This document shows, one piece after another, positions 46,401 through 53,845 of a DNA stretch of 64,000 nucleotides (positions within the stretch are counted from its first letter, which is position 1; the number at the start of each line of letters is the position of its first letter). Under the pieces are notes generated by a model. It worked only from the letters and a program-made list of their open reading frames with translations, searched no databases and had not been told where the DNA came from. Both the position numbers and the translations under genes were made by a program. Source of the stretch: CADEDV01 sp964412375 (lineage in GTDB: Bacteria > Bacteroidota > Bacteroidia > Chitinophagales > Chitinophagaceae); assembly GCA_964412375.1 (NCBI GenBank), contig CAYPOD010000014.1, forward strand, positions 11,343-75,342. Reading direction: 5' to 3'.

Positions 46401-46608
46401 TGAGGCAAAGGATATTTTCCGGCAATGCGTCTGTTTCCAATAGAATTTTGCCGATACGGCTGGCCAGTATCTGTGTTTTGCCCGTGCCCGGCCCGGCAAT
46501 CACCATCACCGGCCCTTCAATACTGTTGACGGCCAGTTGCTGCTTTTCATTCAGCTTTTCAAACTCTTCCGCAAACTTCCTTTCTAATCTTTCTTTGTTA
46601 AAAGACAT
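43456..46608 (-). CDS. UvrD/AddA-like ATP-dependent helicase with C-terminal nuclease domain
   Basis: 1050 residues. SF1 helicase motifs: AGPGTGKTQIL (I), LVDEYQDTSGTQ (II), VGDDDQSIYRFQGA (III), TAHGSKGLEFEYVF (V) and RRLFYVALTRAEQHLYISYS (VI). The last ~270 residues carry a PD-(D/E)XK nuclease (GKLDKLEF, VNVVDYKTG). Cys residues in YLKCPLGF and CGKADCHWC have the spacing of the AddB/Cas4/Dna2 iron-sulfur staple, so a 4Fe-4S cluster is likely. Helicase-nuclease fusions of this type take part in double-strand break processing. No addB partner is adjacent. Confidence 0.93.
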   Translation of the reverse strand: MSFNKERLERKFAEEFEKLNEKQQLAVNSIEGPVMVIAGPGTGKTQILASRIGKILLETDALPENILCLTYTDAGVVAMRKRLLQFIGPDAYKVNIYTFHAFCNDVIQENLSLFEKTALDPISDLEKIELFKELIDSFPKNHPLKRYRGDVYFEVNNLQALFSSMKKEGWTPAFINQKIDEYIADLPNRDEFVYKRKYKEFNAGELKKDKIEEEKEKMEKLRAAVNEFDRFQLLMRKKNRYDFDDMINWVIKAFEENKNLLANYQEKYQYILVDEYQDTSGTQNRIVELLISYWDKPNVFVVGDDDQSIYRFQGANVENMLQFADSYKNDLLTVVLTNNYRSTQPILDVSKTLINRNEERLVKQIEGLSKDLLSSRHPMNQLTHKPILHEYETQRQEMIGIVKQVQQLLAQGVLPGRIGIIYKENKYGEELAQYFKLLNIPVFSKRHLNILELPLTKKIILLLKYLDSEHDISFSGDEMLFEILHFDWFGIPSIEIAKLSMEAASKRYKDDNNSLRSLLHEKTNATPKDLFDAAVHPGMKKVSGIIETLVAAVPNITLQHLFEKIIREAGVLNHIIQSDDKHWQLQVLTGLFDFVKEETHRNPSLNLSQLVKLIGLMEREEIRLPLVQVSGSEKGVNLMTAHGSKGLEFEYVFMAGCNASFWEKKRKPGGGYKLPDTMFSSQAAGNDEEELRRLFYVALTRAEQHLYISYSKFKNDGKELEPSMFIAEIQDQYELPLEKVIIAADVLADFSALHFAEAEAPEIEKIEEEFIGHILDKFVMNVTALNNYLKCPLGFYFNNLIRIPSPKNEATEFGSAVHHALEKLFRKMQESGKEKFPPKEEFIADFDWYMLRHRESFTKEEYDRRKEYGHEVLSNYYDKYIQTFNKIVTIERNIRNVVVKEVPLKGKLDKLEFDGKAVNVVDYKTGDPEKALPKLKGPSDKDPNGGDYWRQAVFYKILVDNYEQKDWKVVSTEFDFIEPDKKKNYRKEKVVITPADITTVTQQIVDTWEKIQNRDFYTGCGKADCHWCNFVKTNNLAVALHSLEEEPAEE

Positions 46609-46669
46609 CTTTATTCGAACTTTTTTCTTTCTGACAGGTTATTGCAACGAATTTAAACCAATAATCTGC

Positions 46670-47167
46670 ATGGCAGCACATTCGATCCGTACGGTTCAGA
46701 AAATTCCTCTTTCCCTTGATGAGGCCTGGCAATTTTTTTCCAATCCTGCCAACCTGCAGGCTATCACTCCCGGCAATATGGGCTTCAGGATCATATCAAA
46801 ACATCATGGAGATACGATGTACAGCGGGCAGATCATTGAGTATAAAGTAAAGCCTGTTTTGGGTATACCTGTTTACTGGATGACCGAAATCACGCAAGTG
46901 AAAGACAGGGAATATTTTATAGATGAACAACGCTTCGGCCCTTATAAATTGTGGCATCACCAGCATCATTTTAAAGCAATTCCCGGTGGGGTGGAGATGA
47001 CGGATATTGTTCACTATAAAAACCCGCTGTGGTTTTTGGGAACTATTGCCAATACATTATTCGTAAGGAAAAAACTAAAACAGATTTTCAGTTTTCGTTT
47101 TCAGAAAGTGGAACAACTATTTGGCCCCTGGCCCGGCGGACAGGAAACGAATATTGAAATACATTAA
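46670..47167 (+). CDS. SRPBCC family protein
   Basis: 165 residues from MAAHSIRTVQKIPLSLDEAWQFFSNPANLQAITPG, the start of a Bet v 1-like (SRPBCC) domain with its usual PxxxAWxFFSxPxNL pattern. Such proteins bind hydrophobic ligands; some relatives are called cell-division inhibitors by annotation only. The open frame extends upstream to 46400, but that part is antisense to the helicase and has no coding character. The sequence TAATCTGC immediately before the ATG could be a -7 box, so the mRNA may be leaderless. Confidence 0.85.
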   Translation: MAAHSIRTVQKIPLSLDEAWQFFSNPANLQAITPGNMGFRIISKHHGDTMYSGQIIEYKVKPVLGIPVYWMTEITQVKDREYFIDEQRFGPYKLWHHQHHFKAIPGGVEMTDIVHYKNPLWFLGTIANTLFVRKKLKQIFSFRFQKVEQLFGPWPGGQETNIEIH

Positions 47168-47220
47168 TGACCACCTCACGATTCACGACTAATGACTCCC
47201 GTCTCACTTCACCCCTGCTC
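47168..47220. repeat. Short-word repeat spacer
   Basis: The spacer between the SRPBCC gene and the GH20 gene has a run of related words (TCACGATTCACGACTAATGACTC) based on TCACGA/GACT. It extends into the end of the GH20 frame. The same style of word array is seen at 1153-1248 and 33451-33495, with different words. Confidence 0.35.
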
Positions 47221-49129
47221 TTCTCTTCAACTCACTCACCGGCACGGTCATCATTCTTCCGATGGGTTTATTGTTGCGGTAGCTGATCAGCTTTAGGTTG
47301 GAAGCATCTTTCGGCACCGTTAAGGGTGATTCATATTTCGGGTAAAAATTATCCGGGAATGAATTGTCAAAACTGTAATGAATGGATAGTCCTTCAATTT
47401 CTGTTTCTAATTTCACGATCACTGTTGCTGTATCTTTTTTAGTAGCAGTAATGATAGGGTCGTATAGGGCCGGTGAATACTTCACCCCGGCTACGTCGAA
47501 CCTTTCAAAATGGGCCTCTGTTTTTTTTGCAAAGCCATTCCAATCTTTTACATTTTTTGGTGACCACAAGGCTTCGGAAATGGCAAAGGCTCTTGGCCAG
47601 ACCATGTATTGCAGGTGTCTTGTATTATAAACCTGCTCTGTCCACAGGTTGGCCTGCCCGCCTTTTACGAGTTTTTCGTCAATGCCTTCGGGAAGCGGAT
47701 CAAACTGGTAAGCTTTCTTCAACCGGAGTGTGGCATAAACCGGCGGTTCGATGCTGGCATCACCCTGCATGTAATCTATATAAGCAAAATCAGTTGGGCT
47801 CATCACCACTTCATGTCCCATTTTGGCCGCTTCAATACCGCCCTTCATTCCTCTCCAACTCATTACTGCGGCGTTGGGAGCAAGCCCCCCGTCGAGTATT
47901 TCATCCCAGCCAATCATTTTTTTACCCTTGCTGTTGATGATCTTCTCCACTCTTTTTACAAAATAGCTCTGCACTTCATCGAGATTTTTCAATCCTTCTT
48001 TCTGCATCAATGCTTTTATCTGTTCGCTTTTCTCCCAAAAGTTTCTTGCTGTTTCATCTCCCCCCATGTGGATGTAAGGGAAAGGAAACAATTGTGCTAC
48101 TTCCGTAAATACTTTGTCCAAAAACTCGTATGATTTTTCTAATGCCGGACAAATCGTATTATCAATCACTCCATAAAAATGCTGACCGCCGCCTGGCCAG
48201 ATCATAAAACGGTCGCCGGGGCTTACATAATATTCGCCGGGTGTACAGGATAGTTCAGGATAAGAAGCGATAGCAGCCAGACTATGGCCGGGTACATCAA
48301 TCTCCGGCAGAATATTCACAAAACGGTCTGCCGCATATTTCACCAGCTCTTTAATGTCTTCATGTGTATAGAAACCGCCGTAAGTAGGTTTTTCACCGGG
48401 TTCGGGTTTTGACAAATTACCGAAGGTGCCGGTCCGCTCCACCCGCCAGGCCCCAACCTCAGTGAGTTTGGGTAAAGCTTTTATTTCAAGACGCCAGCCC
48501 TGGTCATCGGTAAGGTGCAGGTGCAACAGGTTGAATTTATATTTCACCATCTGGTCAATGAATTCTTTCACCTGCGGCACGGTGAAAAAATGTCTTGACA
48601 CATCGAGCATCAACCCCCTCCAGCCAAAGCGGGGATAATCTTCGATGGTAACGGCAGGAATAGTCCACAGTTCTTTTAGTTTGGTGGATTTGCTTTCCAC
48701 TTCTTTGGGCAGCAGTTGCAATAAGGTTTGTACGCCATAAAATATTCCCGAAGGTTCGGTGGCTGACAATGTGATACCGGCCGCAGTTACTTTCAAGCGA
48801 TAACCTTCTTTTGGCAATGATGTATCAGCAGCCGGTAATAGTTTTATATGAATTGATTTTAGCAGTGCCGTTGTTCCTTCTTTCACGGTTATTTTATGTC
48901 CCGTGGCAAAAGCGAGTTGTTCGGCAAGCCGGTCAGCCGTTTTTTTCACTTCCGCATTTTTGGGAACAATGATCGTGGTGGAAAAAGGTAAAACATAAGT
49001 TCCTGTTCCCATTGCAAAAGAAACGGGTTGGGGGATCAATGAAACAACCTGCCTGCTTTCAGCAATGCGCTGTGCACTTATGCTGGTAAAAAAAATAATT
49101 CCCCATACGAGACCTGCTGTTCTTTTCAT
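47204..49129 (-). CDS. Exported beta-N-acetylhexosaminidase (GH20)
   Basis: 641 residues with a signal peptide ending SISAQR. The N-terminal GH20b domain covers about residues 30-155. The catalytic barrel follows, with GWRGLMLDVSRHFF, LHLHLTDDQGWRLEI, LPEIDVPGHSLA, HMGGDETARNFW (the catalytic Asp-Glu pair) and IGWDEILDGGLAPNAAVMSWRG. It removes terminal GlcNAc/GalNAc from glycans or chitin oligomers in the periplasm or outside. The last ~90 residues form a chitobiase-like C-terminal domain. Confidence 0.94.
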   Translation of the reverse strand: MKRTAGLVWGIIFFTSISAQRIAESRQVVSLIPQPVSFAMGTGTYVLPFSTTIIVPKNAEVKKTADRLAEQLAFATGHKITVKEGTTALLKSIHIKLLPAADTSLPKEGYRLKVTAAGITLSATEPSGIFYGVQTLLQLLPKEVESKSTKLKELWTIPAVTIEDYPRFGWRGLMLDVSRHFFTVPQVKEFIDQMVKYKFNLLHLHLTDDQGWRLEIKALPKLTEVGAWRVERTGTFGNLSKPEPGEKPTYGGFYTHEDIKELVKYAADRFVNILPEIDVPGHSLAAIASYPELSCTPGEYYVSPGDRFMIWPGGGQHFYGVIDNTICPALEKSYEFLDKVFTEVAQLFPFPYIHMGGDETARNFWEKSEQIKALMQKEGLKNLDEVQSYFVKRVEKIINSKGKKMIGWDEILDGGLAPNAAVMSWRGMKGGIEAAKMGHEVVMSPTDFAYIDYMQGDASIEPPVYATLRLKKAYQFDPLPEGIDEKLVKGGQANLWTEQVYNTRHLQYMVWPRAFAISEALWSPKNVKDWNGFAKKTEAHFERFDVAGVKYSPALYDPIITATKKDTATVIVKLETEIEGLSIHYSFDNSFPDNFYPKYESPLTVPKDASNLKLISYRNNKPIGRMMTVPVSELKRRAGVK

Positions 49130-49175
49130 ATAACAAATTATGAGTCCAAGTTAAGCAAATTGAACAGGGAGAAAT

Positions 49176-49206
49176 AAAAAAAGGGCTGACAATCCCTGTC
49201 AACCCA
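49176..49206 (-). terminator. Terminator of the TPR gene
   Basis: On the minus strand GGGTTGACA pairs with TGTCAGCCC (one G-U) across a five-base loop, followed by a run of T. It lies between the TPR gene and the GH20 gene. Confidence 0.85.
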
Positions 49207-49232
49207 ATTAACTTAATGAACCGGTCAACTAT

Positions 49233-49883
49233 CTACCCCGGTATCCTCGTAATATATTTCTCGATCTGTTTGATCTGGTCAACGATCTGCGGCGTAGTGG
49301 GTCTTAATGCTTTCGCTTTTCTGAAAAAATCTTTCGCCGCCCTGAATTCTCTTTTGTTCATCATGATGCTGCACATCTGTAAATATGCAGCCGCCTCATT
49401 TTCTTTATCGGGCAATCCTTTGCGGATGGCAGAACGGATATAGCTTTCCGCCTGTTTCATATCATTTTTTTGCATGGCCAGCATTCCCATCTGCAACATA
49501 CTGGCACCTTCAGCTTCTTTCATGGGCATGCCCAGGTCCAATCCTTTCTTCATCATTTTTTCGGCCCCTTCAAAATCCTGGTTCATCATAGCGATGTTTC
49601 CTTTCAGGGTGTAATACACGGAACGGATGGGTTTATAGAGCAGGTTGGGAAATTTGATGGAGTCCAGCACTTTTTGTGCGCCTTCCATATCGCCGCTCTC
49701 CATATATTCCTGTATCAGCCGCAGCGGCCCAAAGAAAAAATGACCCAGCACCAGGATGACTCCCACCAGGTATAAGGGAAAAGCCGGCCAGAAACTTCCG
49801 GCATAGTTCACATAAACACCGGCCACTATCATCACCAGGCCAATCCAAAGGCGATATTTAATGAGCAAATTGTAAAACTTCAT
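49233..49883 (-). CDS. Membrane TPR-repeat protein
   Basis: 216 residues. Two N-terminal transmembrane helices (LWIGLVMIVAGVYVNYAG and FPLYLVGVILVLGHFFFG) are followed by about four TPR units (NIAMMNQDFEGAEKMMKKGLDLG, MGMLAMQKNDMKQAESYIRSAI, CSIMMNKREFRAAKDFFRKAKALRP). It likely holds other proteins at the inner membrane. Preceded by an exact -7 box. Confidence 0.82.
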   Translation of the reverse strand: MKFYNLLIKYRLWIGLVMIVAGVYVNYAGSFWPAFPLYLVGVILVLGHFFFGPLRLIQEYMESGDMEGAQKVLDSIKFPNLLYKPIRSVYYTLKGNIAMMNQDFEGAEKMMKKGLDLGMPMKEAEGASMLQMGMLAMQKNDMKQAESYIRSAIRKGLPDKENEAAAYLQMCSIMMNKREFRAAKDFFRKAKALRPTTPQIVDQIKQIEKYITRIPG

Positions 49884-49903
49884 GTTTCATCTTTTAAGGG
49901 GGG

Positions 49904-49911
49904 CAAAGATA
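49904..49911 (-). promoter_or_regulatory. -7 promoter box of the TPR gene
   Basis: On the minus strand TATCTTTG, an exact match, 20 bases from the ATG at 49883. Confidence 0.55.
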
Positions 49912-49935
49912 AGGCCTGCAGGGGGAACAGCCCGG

Positions 49936-50397
49936 TCAATCCCGGGCATCATTGATCTCCAGCCAATAGCCATCGGGGTCACGGAAATAGATTTGCTTCA
50001 CTCCATCCACACGGGTAGTGACTGCACCGGGCTCACCAGTCCAGTTCTCAAAAGCGATTTTCTTATCCATTAATAGTGTGATGAAACGATCTACAGAGCT
50101 TACGGTGAAGCAGAGGTGTGCATTTTTGGGATAGCTAACGGGTGCCGTGGCGCCTTCAATAAGGTGCAGGTGGCTTTTTATTCCAATAGAAAACCAGGTG
50201 TGCTTGCCGTCACGAAATGGTTCAGGAATAGTATCCAGGCCAATAACATCACGATAAAAAATGGTACTGGTTTTAAGGTCTCTTACATACAAAGCAATAT
50301 GATTGAGACTGGCTTTGGACTTGTTACTTTCTTTTTGCGCCGTTGCCCAAAAGGGCAGCAGCCAAATGGTTGTTGCGATCAATAACTTTCTTGTCAT
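49936..50397 (-). CDS. Exported VOC-family (glyoxalase-like) protein
   Basis: 153 residues. A signal peptide (LLIATTIWLLPFWATAQ) precedes one vicinal-oxygen-chelate domain: LNHIALYVRDLKTSTIFYRDVIGLD, then CFTVSSVDRFITLL and FRDPDGYWLEIND. The metal-binding His and Glu positions are present. VOC enzymes are mostly cytosolic; an export signal is less common. Substrate unknown. Confidence 0.82.
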   Translation of the reverse strand: MTRKLLIATTIWLLPFWATAQKESNKSKASLNHIALYVRDLKTSTIFYRDVIGLDTIPEPFRDGKHTWFSIGIKSHLHLIEGATAPVSYPKNAHLCFTVSSVDRFITLLMDKKIAFENWTGEPGAVTTRVDGVKQIYFRDPDGYWLEINDARD

Positions 50398-50454
50398 CTC
50401 AGCAAGGTAGCAACAAAAACCATTGGCCGCTGCAGTTGTACATAACCCGGGGAA

Positions 50455-50949
50455 TTATGCTCTTTCCCAGAAAGGGGGTGGCTCTATACCCAACGAACGG
50501 AGATAGACATAGGCCTGCCCGCGGTGGTGAATTTCGTTGTCAACAAAATACTCGATAAACGACAGACAGGTGCCGGGCCACTGTCCAAAGGCCACATCCT
50601 CTTCTTCAAACCGGGCCGGGGTAATTTGCGGCCATATTTTATTGATGCCTTCGGTGGCTTTGTCCCAGAGATCAAGTAGTTCTTTTTTGGTATGCACTTC
50701 TTTGGCATCGGCCCATTTTTGCCATTCGCCGGTGGCGATGCCTGATACACCCGGCACTGCCATGCCCAGGAATTCATAGACCATTTCTGCAAAAGGCCTC
50801 ATGTCGCCAATGGAGTAGGAGAAGAGTTTGTCTTCGGGAAATGCTTCAATGGTGCGGCGGGTGAGGCTTCGGTGACCCTGCCAGTGCTTCAGCAGGTCGT
50901 CTGTTGATATAAGAATTGCTTTTTTGGTAGTAAGTTCTTTGTTTGCCAT
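50455..50949 (-). CDS. DinB-family protein
   Basis: 164 residues from MANKELTTKKAILI. The four-helix DinB/YfiT fold is suggested by DDLLKHWQGHRSLTRRTIEA, the metal His in HWQGH, and EIHHRGQAYVYLRSLG near the end. Members bind metal; some are thiol-S-transferases. The ATG at 50949 is preferred over 50991, since the upstream part has no family match. Confidence 0.85.
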   Translation of the reverse strand: MANKELTTKKAILISTDDLLKHWQGHRSLTRRTIEAFPEDKLFSYSIGDMRPFAEMVYEFLGMAVPGVSGIATGEWQKWADAKEVHTKKELLDLWDKATEGINKIWPQITPARFEEEDVAFGQWPGTCLSFIEYFVDNEIHHRGQAYVYLRSLGIEPPPFWERA

Positions 50950-51052
50950 TGGAATAAGTTTTTTAATTGAATACACAAAACAAACCCGCACGGCTGACAG
51001 CCCTATGGCAGCCGGTTTTGCCCGGGATAAAAAATTTTAAGGTCAAAACCGT

Positions 51053-51060
51053 TATTTTTG
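51053..51060 (+). promoter_or_regulatory. -7 promoter box of tRNA-Arg
   Basis: TATTTTTG, an exact TAnnTTTG match, lies 14 bases before the tRNA 5' end. It anchors the promoter type used in this genome. Confidence 0.6.
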
Positions 51061-51074
51061 CTGCCCTTTCTATT

Positions 51075-51146
51075 GGCCCGGTAGTTCAATGGATAGAATA
51101 GGAGTTTCCTAAACTCTAGATACAAGTTCGATTCTTGTCCGGGCTA
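51075..51146 (+). tRNA. tRNA-Arg (anticodon CCU)
   Basis: A complete cloverleaf can be folded. Acceptor GGCCCGG pairs with CCGGGCU, with a G-U closing pair. U8 A9, D stem GUUC/GAAU, anticodon stem GGAGU/ACUCU around loop UUCCUAA (anticodon CCU, reads AGG), and T stem ACAAG/CUUGU with loop UUCGAUU follow. Discriminator A73. CCA is not encoded; a T run follows directly and may end transcription. Confidence 0.93.
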
Positions 51147-51209
51147 CTTTTTTTATTCAGAGGGTTTCTTAAATTTTTGATACAGGTGCTGACGCAGTTT
51201 TGATGGTCA

Positions 51210-51235
51210 GGATGCTGACTTAAACGTCAGCATCC
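51210..51235. repeat. Perfect 10-base hairpin upstream of the OmpA operon
   Basis: GGATGCTGAC (51210-51219) and GTCAGCATCC (51226-51235) are perfect inverted arms around a six-base loop. No T run follows on either strand, so it is not a simple terminator. It lies 150 bases upstream of the OmpA-family start codon. Confidence 0.5.
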
Positions 51236-51357
51236 GATTCTATCCGGCACTGCAATCTTAAAATAATTGCCGACATTATCATTTTCTTTTTCCCCAACTC
51301 AACCCCTCTTTCCCTCAATTCAGTCATTCTTCGCTTTTTCCCGCTAGTCCACCACCA

Positions 51358-51365
51358 TAGTTTTG
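51358..51365 (+). promoter_or_regulatory. -7 promoter box of the OmpA operon
   Basis: TAGTTTTG, an exact match, 25 bases before the ATG. A T-rich run at 51334-51337 lies about 20 bases upstream, the expected -33 spacing. Confidence 0.5.
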
Positions 51366-51390
51366 GCTTTCTAATTAAAAACCTTATACC

Positions 51391-52674
51391 ATGAACCGGA
51401 AATTCATTGTTGCTGCGCTGGTAGTGCTGCTTCCTTTTGTGGCCGATGCACAACTGAACAATATCCTTAACAAAGTAAAGAACAAGGCAAAGAACAGGGC
51501 CGACCAGAAAGTTGATAAAGAGATTGACAATGCTCTGGATGAACTTGAAGGAAAGAAAAAGGCAGAACCATCGGTGGCAAAGAAAAGTGACAGTAATATC
51601 GCTGAGACAAAACCAAATAAGCCTTCGCTGAAAAGTTTTTCAAAGTATGATTTCATACCTGGTGATTCTGTCCTGTATTATGATGCCTTTGAAGGGGAAG
51701 CCATTGCTGAATTGCCCACCGGCTGGAACACCAGCGGCACCGGTGAGGTGGTGACACTTGACAAATACCCCGGCAACTGGCTTCAACTGCACAAAAAATT
51801 CATGTACCTGAGCAGCAGCAAAAAATCTTATGGTGAAAATTTTACCGCAGAGTTCGATATCATCCTGCAATTAAAGAACAATGGCTGGAGCTATCCTGAG
51901 ATCTATTTTGGTTTTTTCAACAGCGGCGAAGAACCGAATGATGGAAATAATTTTCTCAGGGATTACAGGAAGAATGCAGCCGTGGTGGCCACTATTGCGC
52001 CGGGAGAAATGCGTTCATCAAGAGTAAAGCTGCATACCTACCAAAAAAGCAGGCCCTGGTTCCAGGGGGATGCCAAAGCGTTTGAGGTGCTGGAAAAATG
52101 GTATTTCACTCCCGTGCATGTGGCGGTACAGGTGCAGAAAGAAAGATGCCGTATCTGGATCAATGAAGAAAAAGTATTTGATGTGCCTAAAGCTGTTCCA
52201 CCGGGAGAGATCATGAACCAGTTGTTCTTTGAAGTGGGCGGCACGAACTACCCCGAAAACCAGTATGCTGTTTTCATCAGTAATATCAAAGTGGCAACCG
52301 GCAAACCTGACACCAGGCATAAACTGATAGAAGAAGGTAAGTTTTCTACCACGGGTATTCTTTTCGATTTTCAAAGTGCAGTAATCAAACCGGAGTCGTA
52401 TGCGGTGGTGAAAGAGATCGCTGCGGTGCTGAAGGAGAATAGTGCTGTAAAAATAAAAGTGCTGGGCCACACCAGTAGTGACGGCGATGACAATGCCAAT
52501 ATGGAACTATCCAAAAAGAGAGCATCGGCAGTAAAAGAATTGCTGGTGAATGAATTTGGTATTGACAGTGGCAGGATTGAAACCGAAGGAAAAGGGGAGA
52601 CAGAGCCTGTTGCTGACAACAAAACCAAAGAAAGCAAGATGCTGAACCGCCGGGTGGAGTTTGTGAAGTTGTAA
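51391..52674 (+). CDS. OmpA-family protein
   Basis: 427 residues. A signal peptide (IVAALVVLLPFVADAQ) is followed by a Lys/Asp-rich helical segment, a beta-sandwich region from about residue 85 to 310 (DSVLYYDAFEGEAIAELPTGW), and a C-terminal OmpA peptidoglycan-binding domain (GILFDFQSAVIKPESYAVVKEIA, LSKKRASAVKELLVNEFGI, NRRVEFVKL). The OmpA domain anchors the protein to the cell wall. First of a four-gene operon with gaps of 24 to 28 bases. Confidence 0.9.
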   Translation: MNRKFIVAALVVLLPFVADAQLNNILNKVKNKAKNRADQKVDKEIDNALDELEGKKKAEPSVAKKSDSNIAETKPNKPSLKSFSKYDFIPGDSVLYYDAFEGEAIAELPTGWNTSGTGEVVTLDKYPGNWLQLHKKFMYLSSSKKSYGENFTAEFDIILQLKNNGWSYPEIYFGFFNSGEEPNDGNNFLRDYRKNAAVVATIAPGEMRSSRVKLHTYQKSRPWFQGDAKAFEVLEKWYFTPVHVAVQVQKERCRIWINEEKVFDVPKAVPPGEIMNQLFFEVGGTNYPENQYAVFISNIKVATGKPDTRHKLIEEGKFSTTGILFDFQSAVIKPESYAVVKEIAAVLKENSAVKIKVLGHTSSDGDDNANMELSKKRASAVKELLVNEFGIDSGRIETEGKGETEPVADNKTKESKMLNRRVEFVKL

Positions 52675-52698
52675 TCATTATACTATTAAACCTTTTGT

Positions 52699-53322
52699 AT
52701 GAAAAAAATTGTATGCATGGCCGTTATACTGGCCACACTGGGTGTCTATGCCCAGCAACATCAACCGGCTAAACCTGCTGCAACCAGCAGTGTTGTTCCC
52801 GATGCTGTGCTGACGGATGATTCCACACACTGGACCATCTCTACCTTATCCACTATCGGGTATGTGAACACTACGCCTGGTGCTAATTATAATACCTATC
52901 GCAGCGGAGGCGGTATGTTGGTAAAATTCAAATTCAAAAAGAATGGCCGCTATGAGTTCATGCTGTATGTGCAGGCTAACACCTATGGCACTGCCACTGA
53001 AACATGGACACAGGTGGAAGGCACCGTTACATTTACCAGGGATGCCAACGGGCAGCAGGTGCTTATTACCAATGCTGAAAAAGGAACCTATCGCATTAAT
53101 AAAAATGGCAGCACCAGTTCAAGGTCCATTCCTGAAAATGAACTGAAGGGACAACACTCAGGAAAATTTATTTGGGAAAAAACCAGTTTCCCGGATGATC
53201 CCAACCATATCTACCTGCTGATGGTGGACCTGAAAAAATATCCGAATGCGGATATCAACAAGCCGGGCTCCATTGATCCTTCAATGGTCTCGAAGTTTCA
53301 TATACCGGTAAAGAAAAAATAG
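52699..53322 (+). CDS. Hypothetical exported protein
   Basis: 207 residues with a signal peptide ending LGVYAQQ. The mature domain looks like a small beta barrel: TGxYxF-type strands (KFKFKKNGRYEFMLYVQ, TWTQVEGTVTFTRD) and a Ser/Thr-rich loop near residue 145. It resembles lipocalin-like proteins, but no motif proves it. Second gene of the OmpA operon. Confidence 0.65.
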   Translation: MKKIVCMAVILATLGVYAQQHQPAKPAATSSVVPDAVLTDDSTHWTISTLSTIGYVNTTPGANYNTYRSGGGMLVKFKFKKNGRYEFMLYVQANTYGTATETWTQVEGTVTFTRDANGQQVLITNAEKGTYRINKNGSTSSRSIPENELKGQHSGKFIWEKTSFPDDPNHIYLLMVDLKKYPNADINKPGSIDPSMVSKFHIPVKKK

Positions 53323-53349
53323 GCACTCATATTCTTAAACTCTTCAGCC

Positions 53350-53817
53350 ATGTTAATCAAGATAACTTTATTCATTACCCTGGTCTGTTATACAGTCATC
53401 ATCAGCCAGAGTTTTTTTTATGTGCTGGCCATTTCTGGCGCCACCAAAAAGATGCAGGCACCAACTTATATCGAGATCCGGCAACTGATAGACCGGGAAC
53501 TACTGCAAAAACTCCAGCCCATGTACTATATCACCCTGCCGGTCTGCCTGTTGCTGATCTCTTTTTCGGTGGTCAATCCAAATGGCGTTCTGTTTATTGT
53601 TTCGGTCATTGCATTTGCAGCATTGGTGGTTGATGTAGTATTGGCCCTTAAGGGTAATATGCCCATGAACAGGGTCATAAACCAATGGACGGCATCCAGC
53701 TATCCGCATGACTGGCAGCAATACCGAAACCGCTGGCTTACTATCTATCATATACGCCAGGCAGTAAATCTTACCGGTTTCACAGCCCTGTTGGCGGGGT
53801 TGGTATTTGGCTTGTAA
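53350..53817 (+). CDS. Four-TM membrane protein, DUF1772-like
   Basis: 155 residues with four hydrophobic helices. The pattern MPMNRVINQW, then DWQQYRNRWLTIYHIRQAVNLTGF resembles the DUF1772/anthrone-oxygenase-like family (NxxxNxxW followed by WxxxHxxR). Function in bacteria is unknown. Third gene of the OmpA operon. Confidence 0.6.
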   Translation: MLIKITLFITLVCYTVIISQSFFYVLAISGATKKMQAPTYIEIRQLIDRELLQKLQPMYYITLPVCLLLISFSVVNPNGVLFIVSVIAFAALVVDVVLALKGNMPMNRVINQWTASSYPHDWQQYRNRWLTIYHIRQAVNLTGFTALLAGLVFGL

Positions 53818-53845
53818 TTATTTCTTAACCTATAAACCTTAATCA

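Noticed and set aside
46400..46669. Longer N-terminus for the SRPBCC protein
   Set aside because: The added part is antisense to the helicase Walker A region and the domain starts right at the ATG at 46670.
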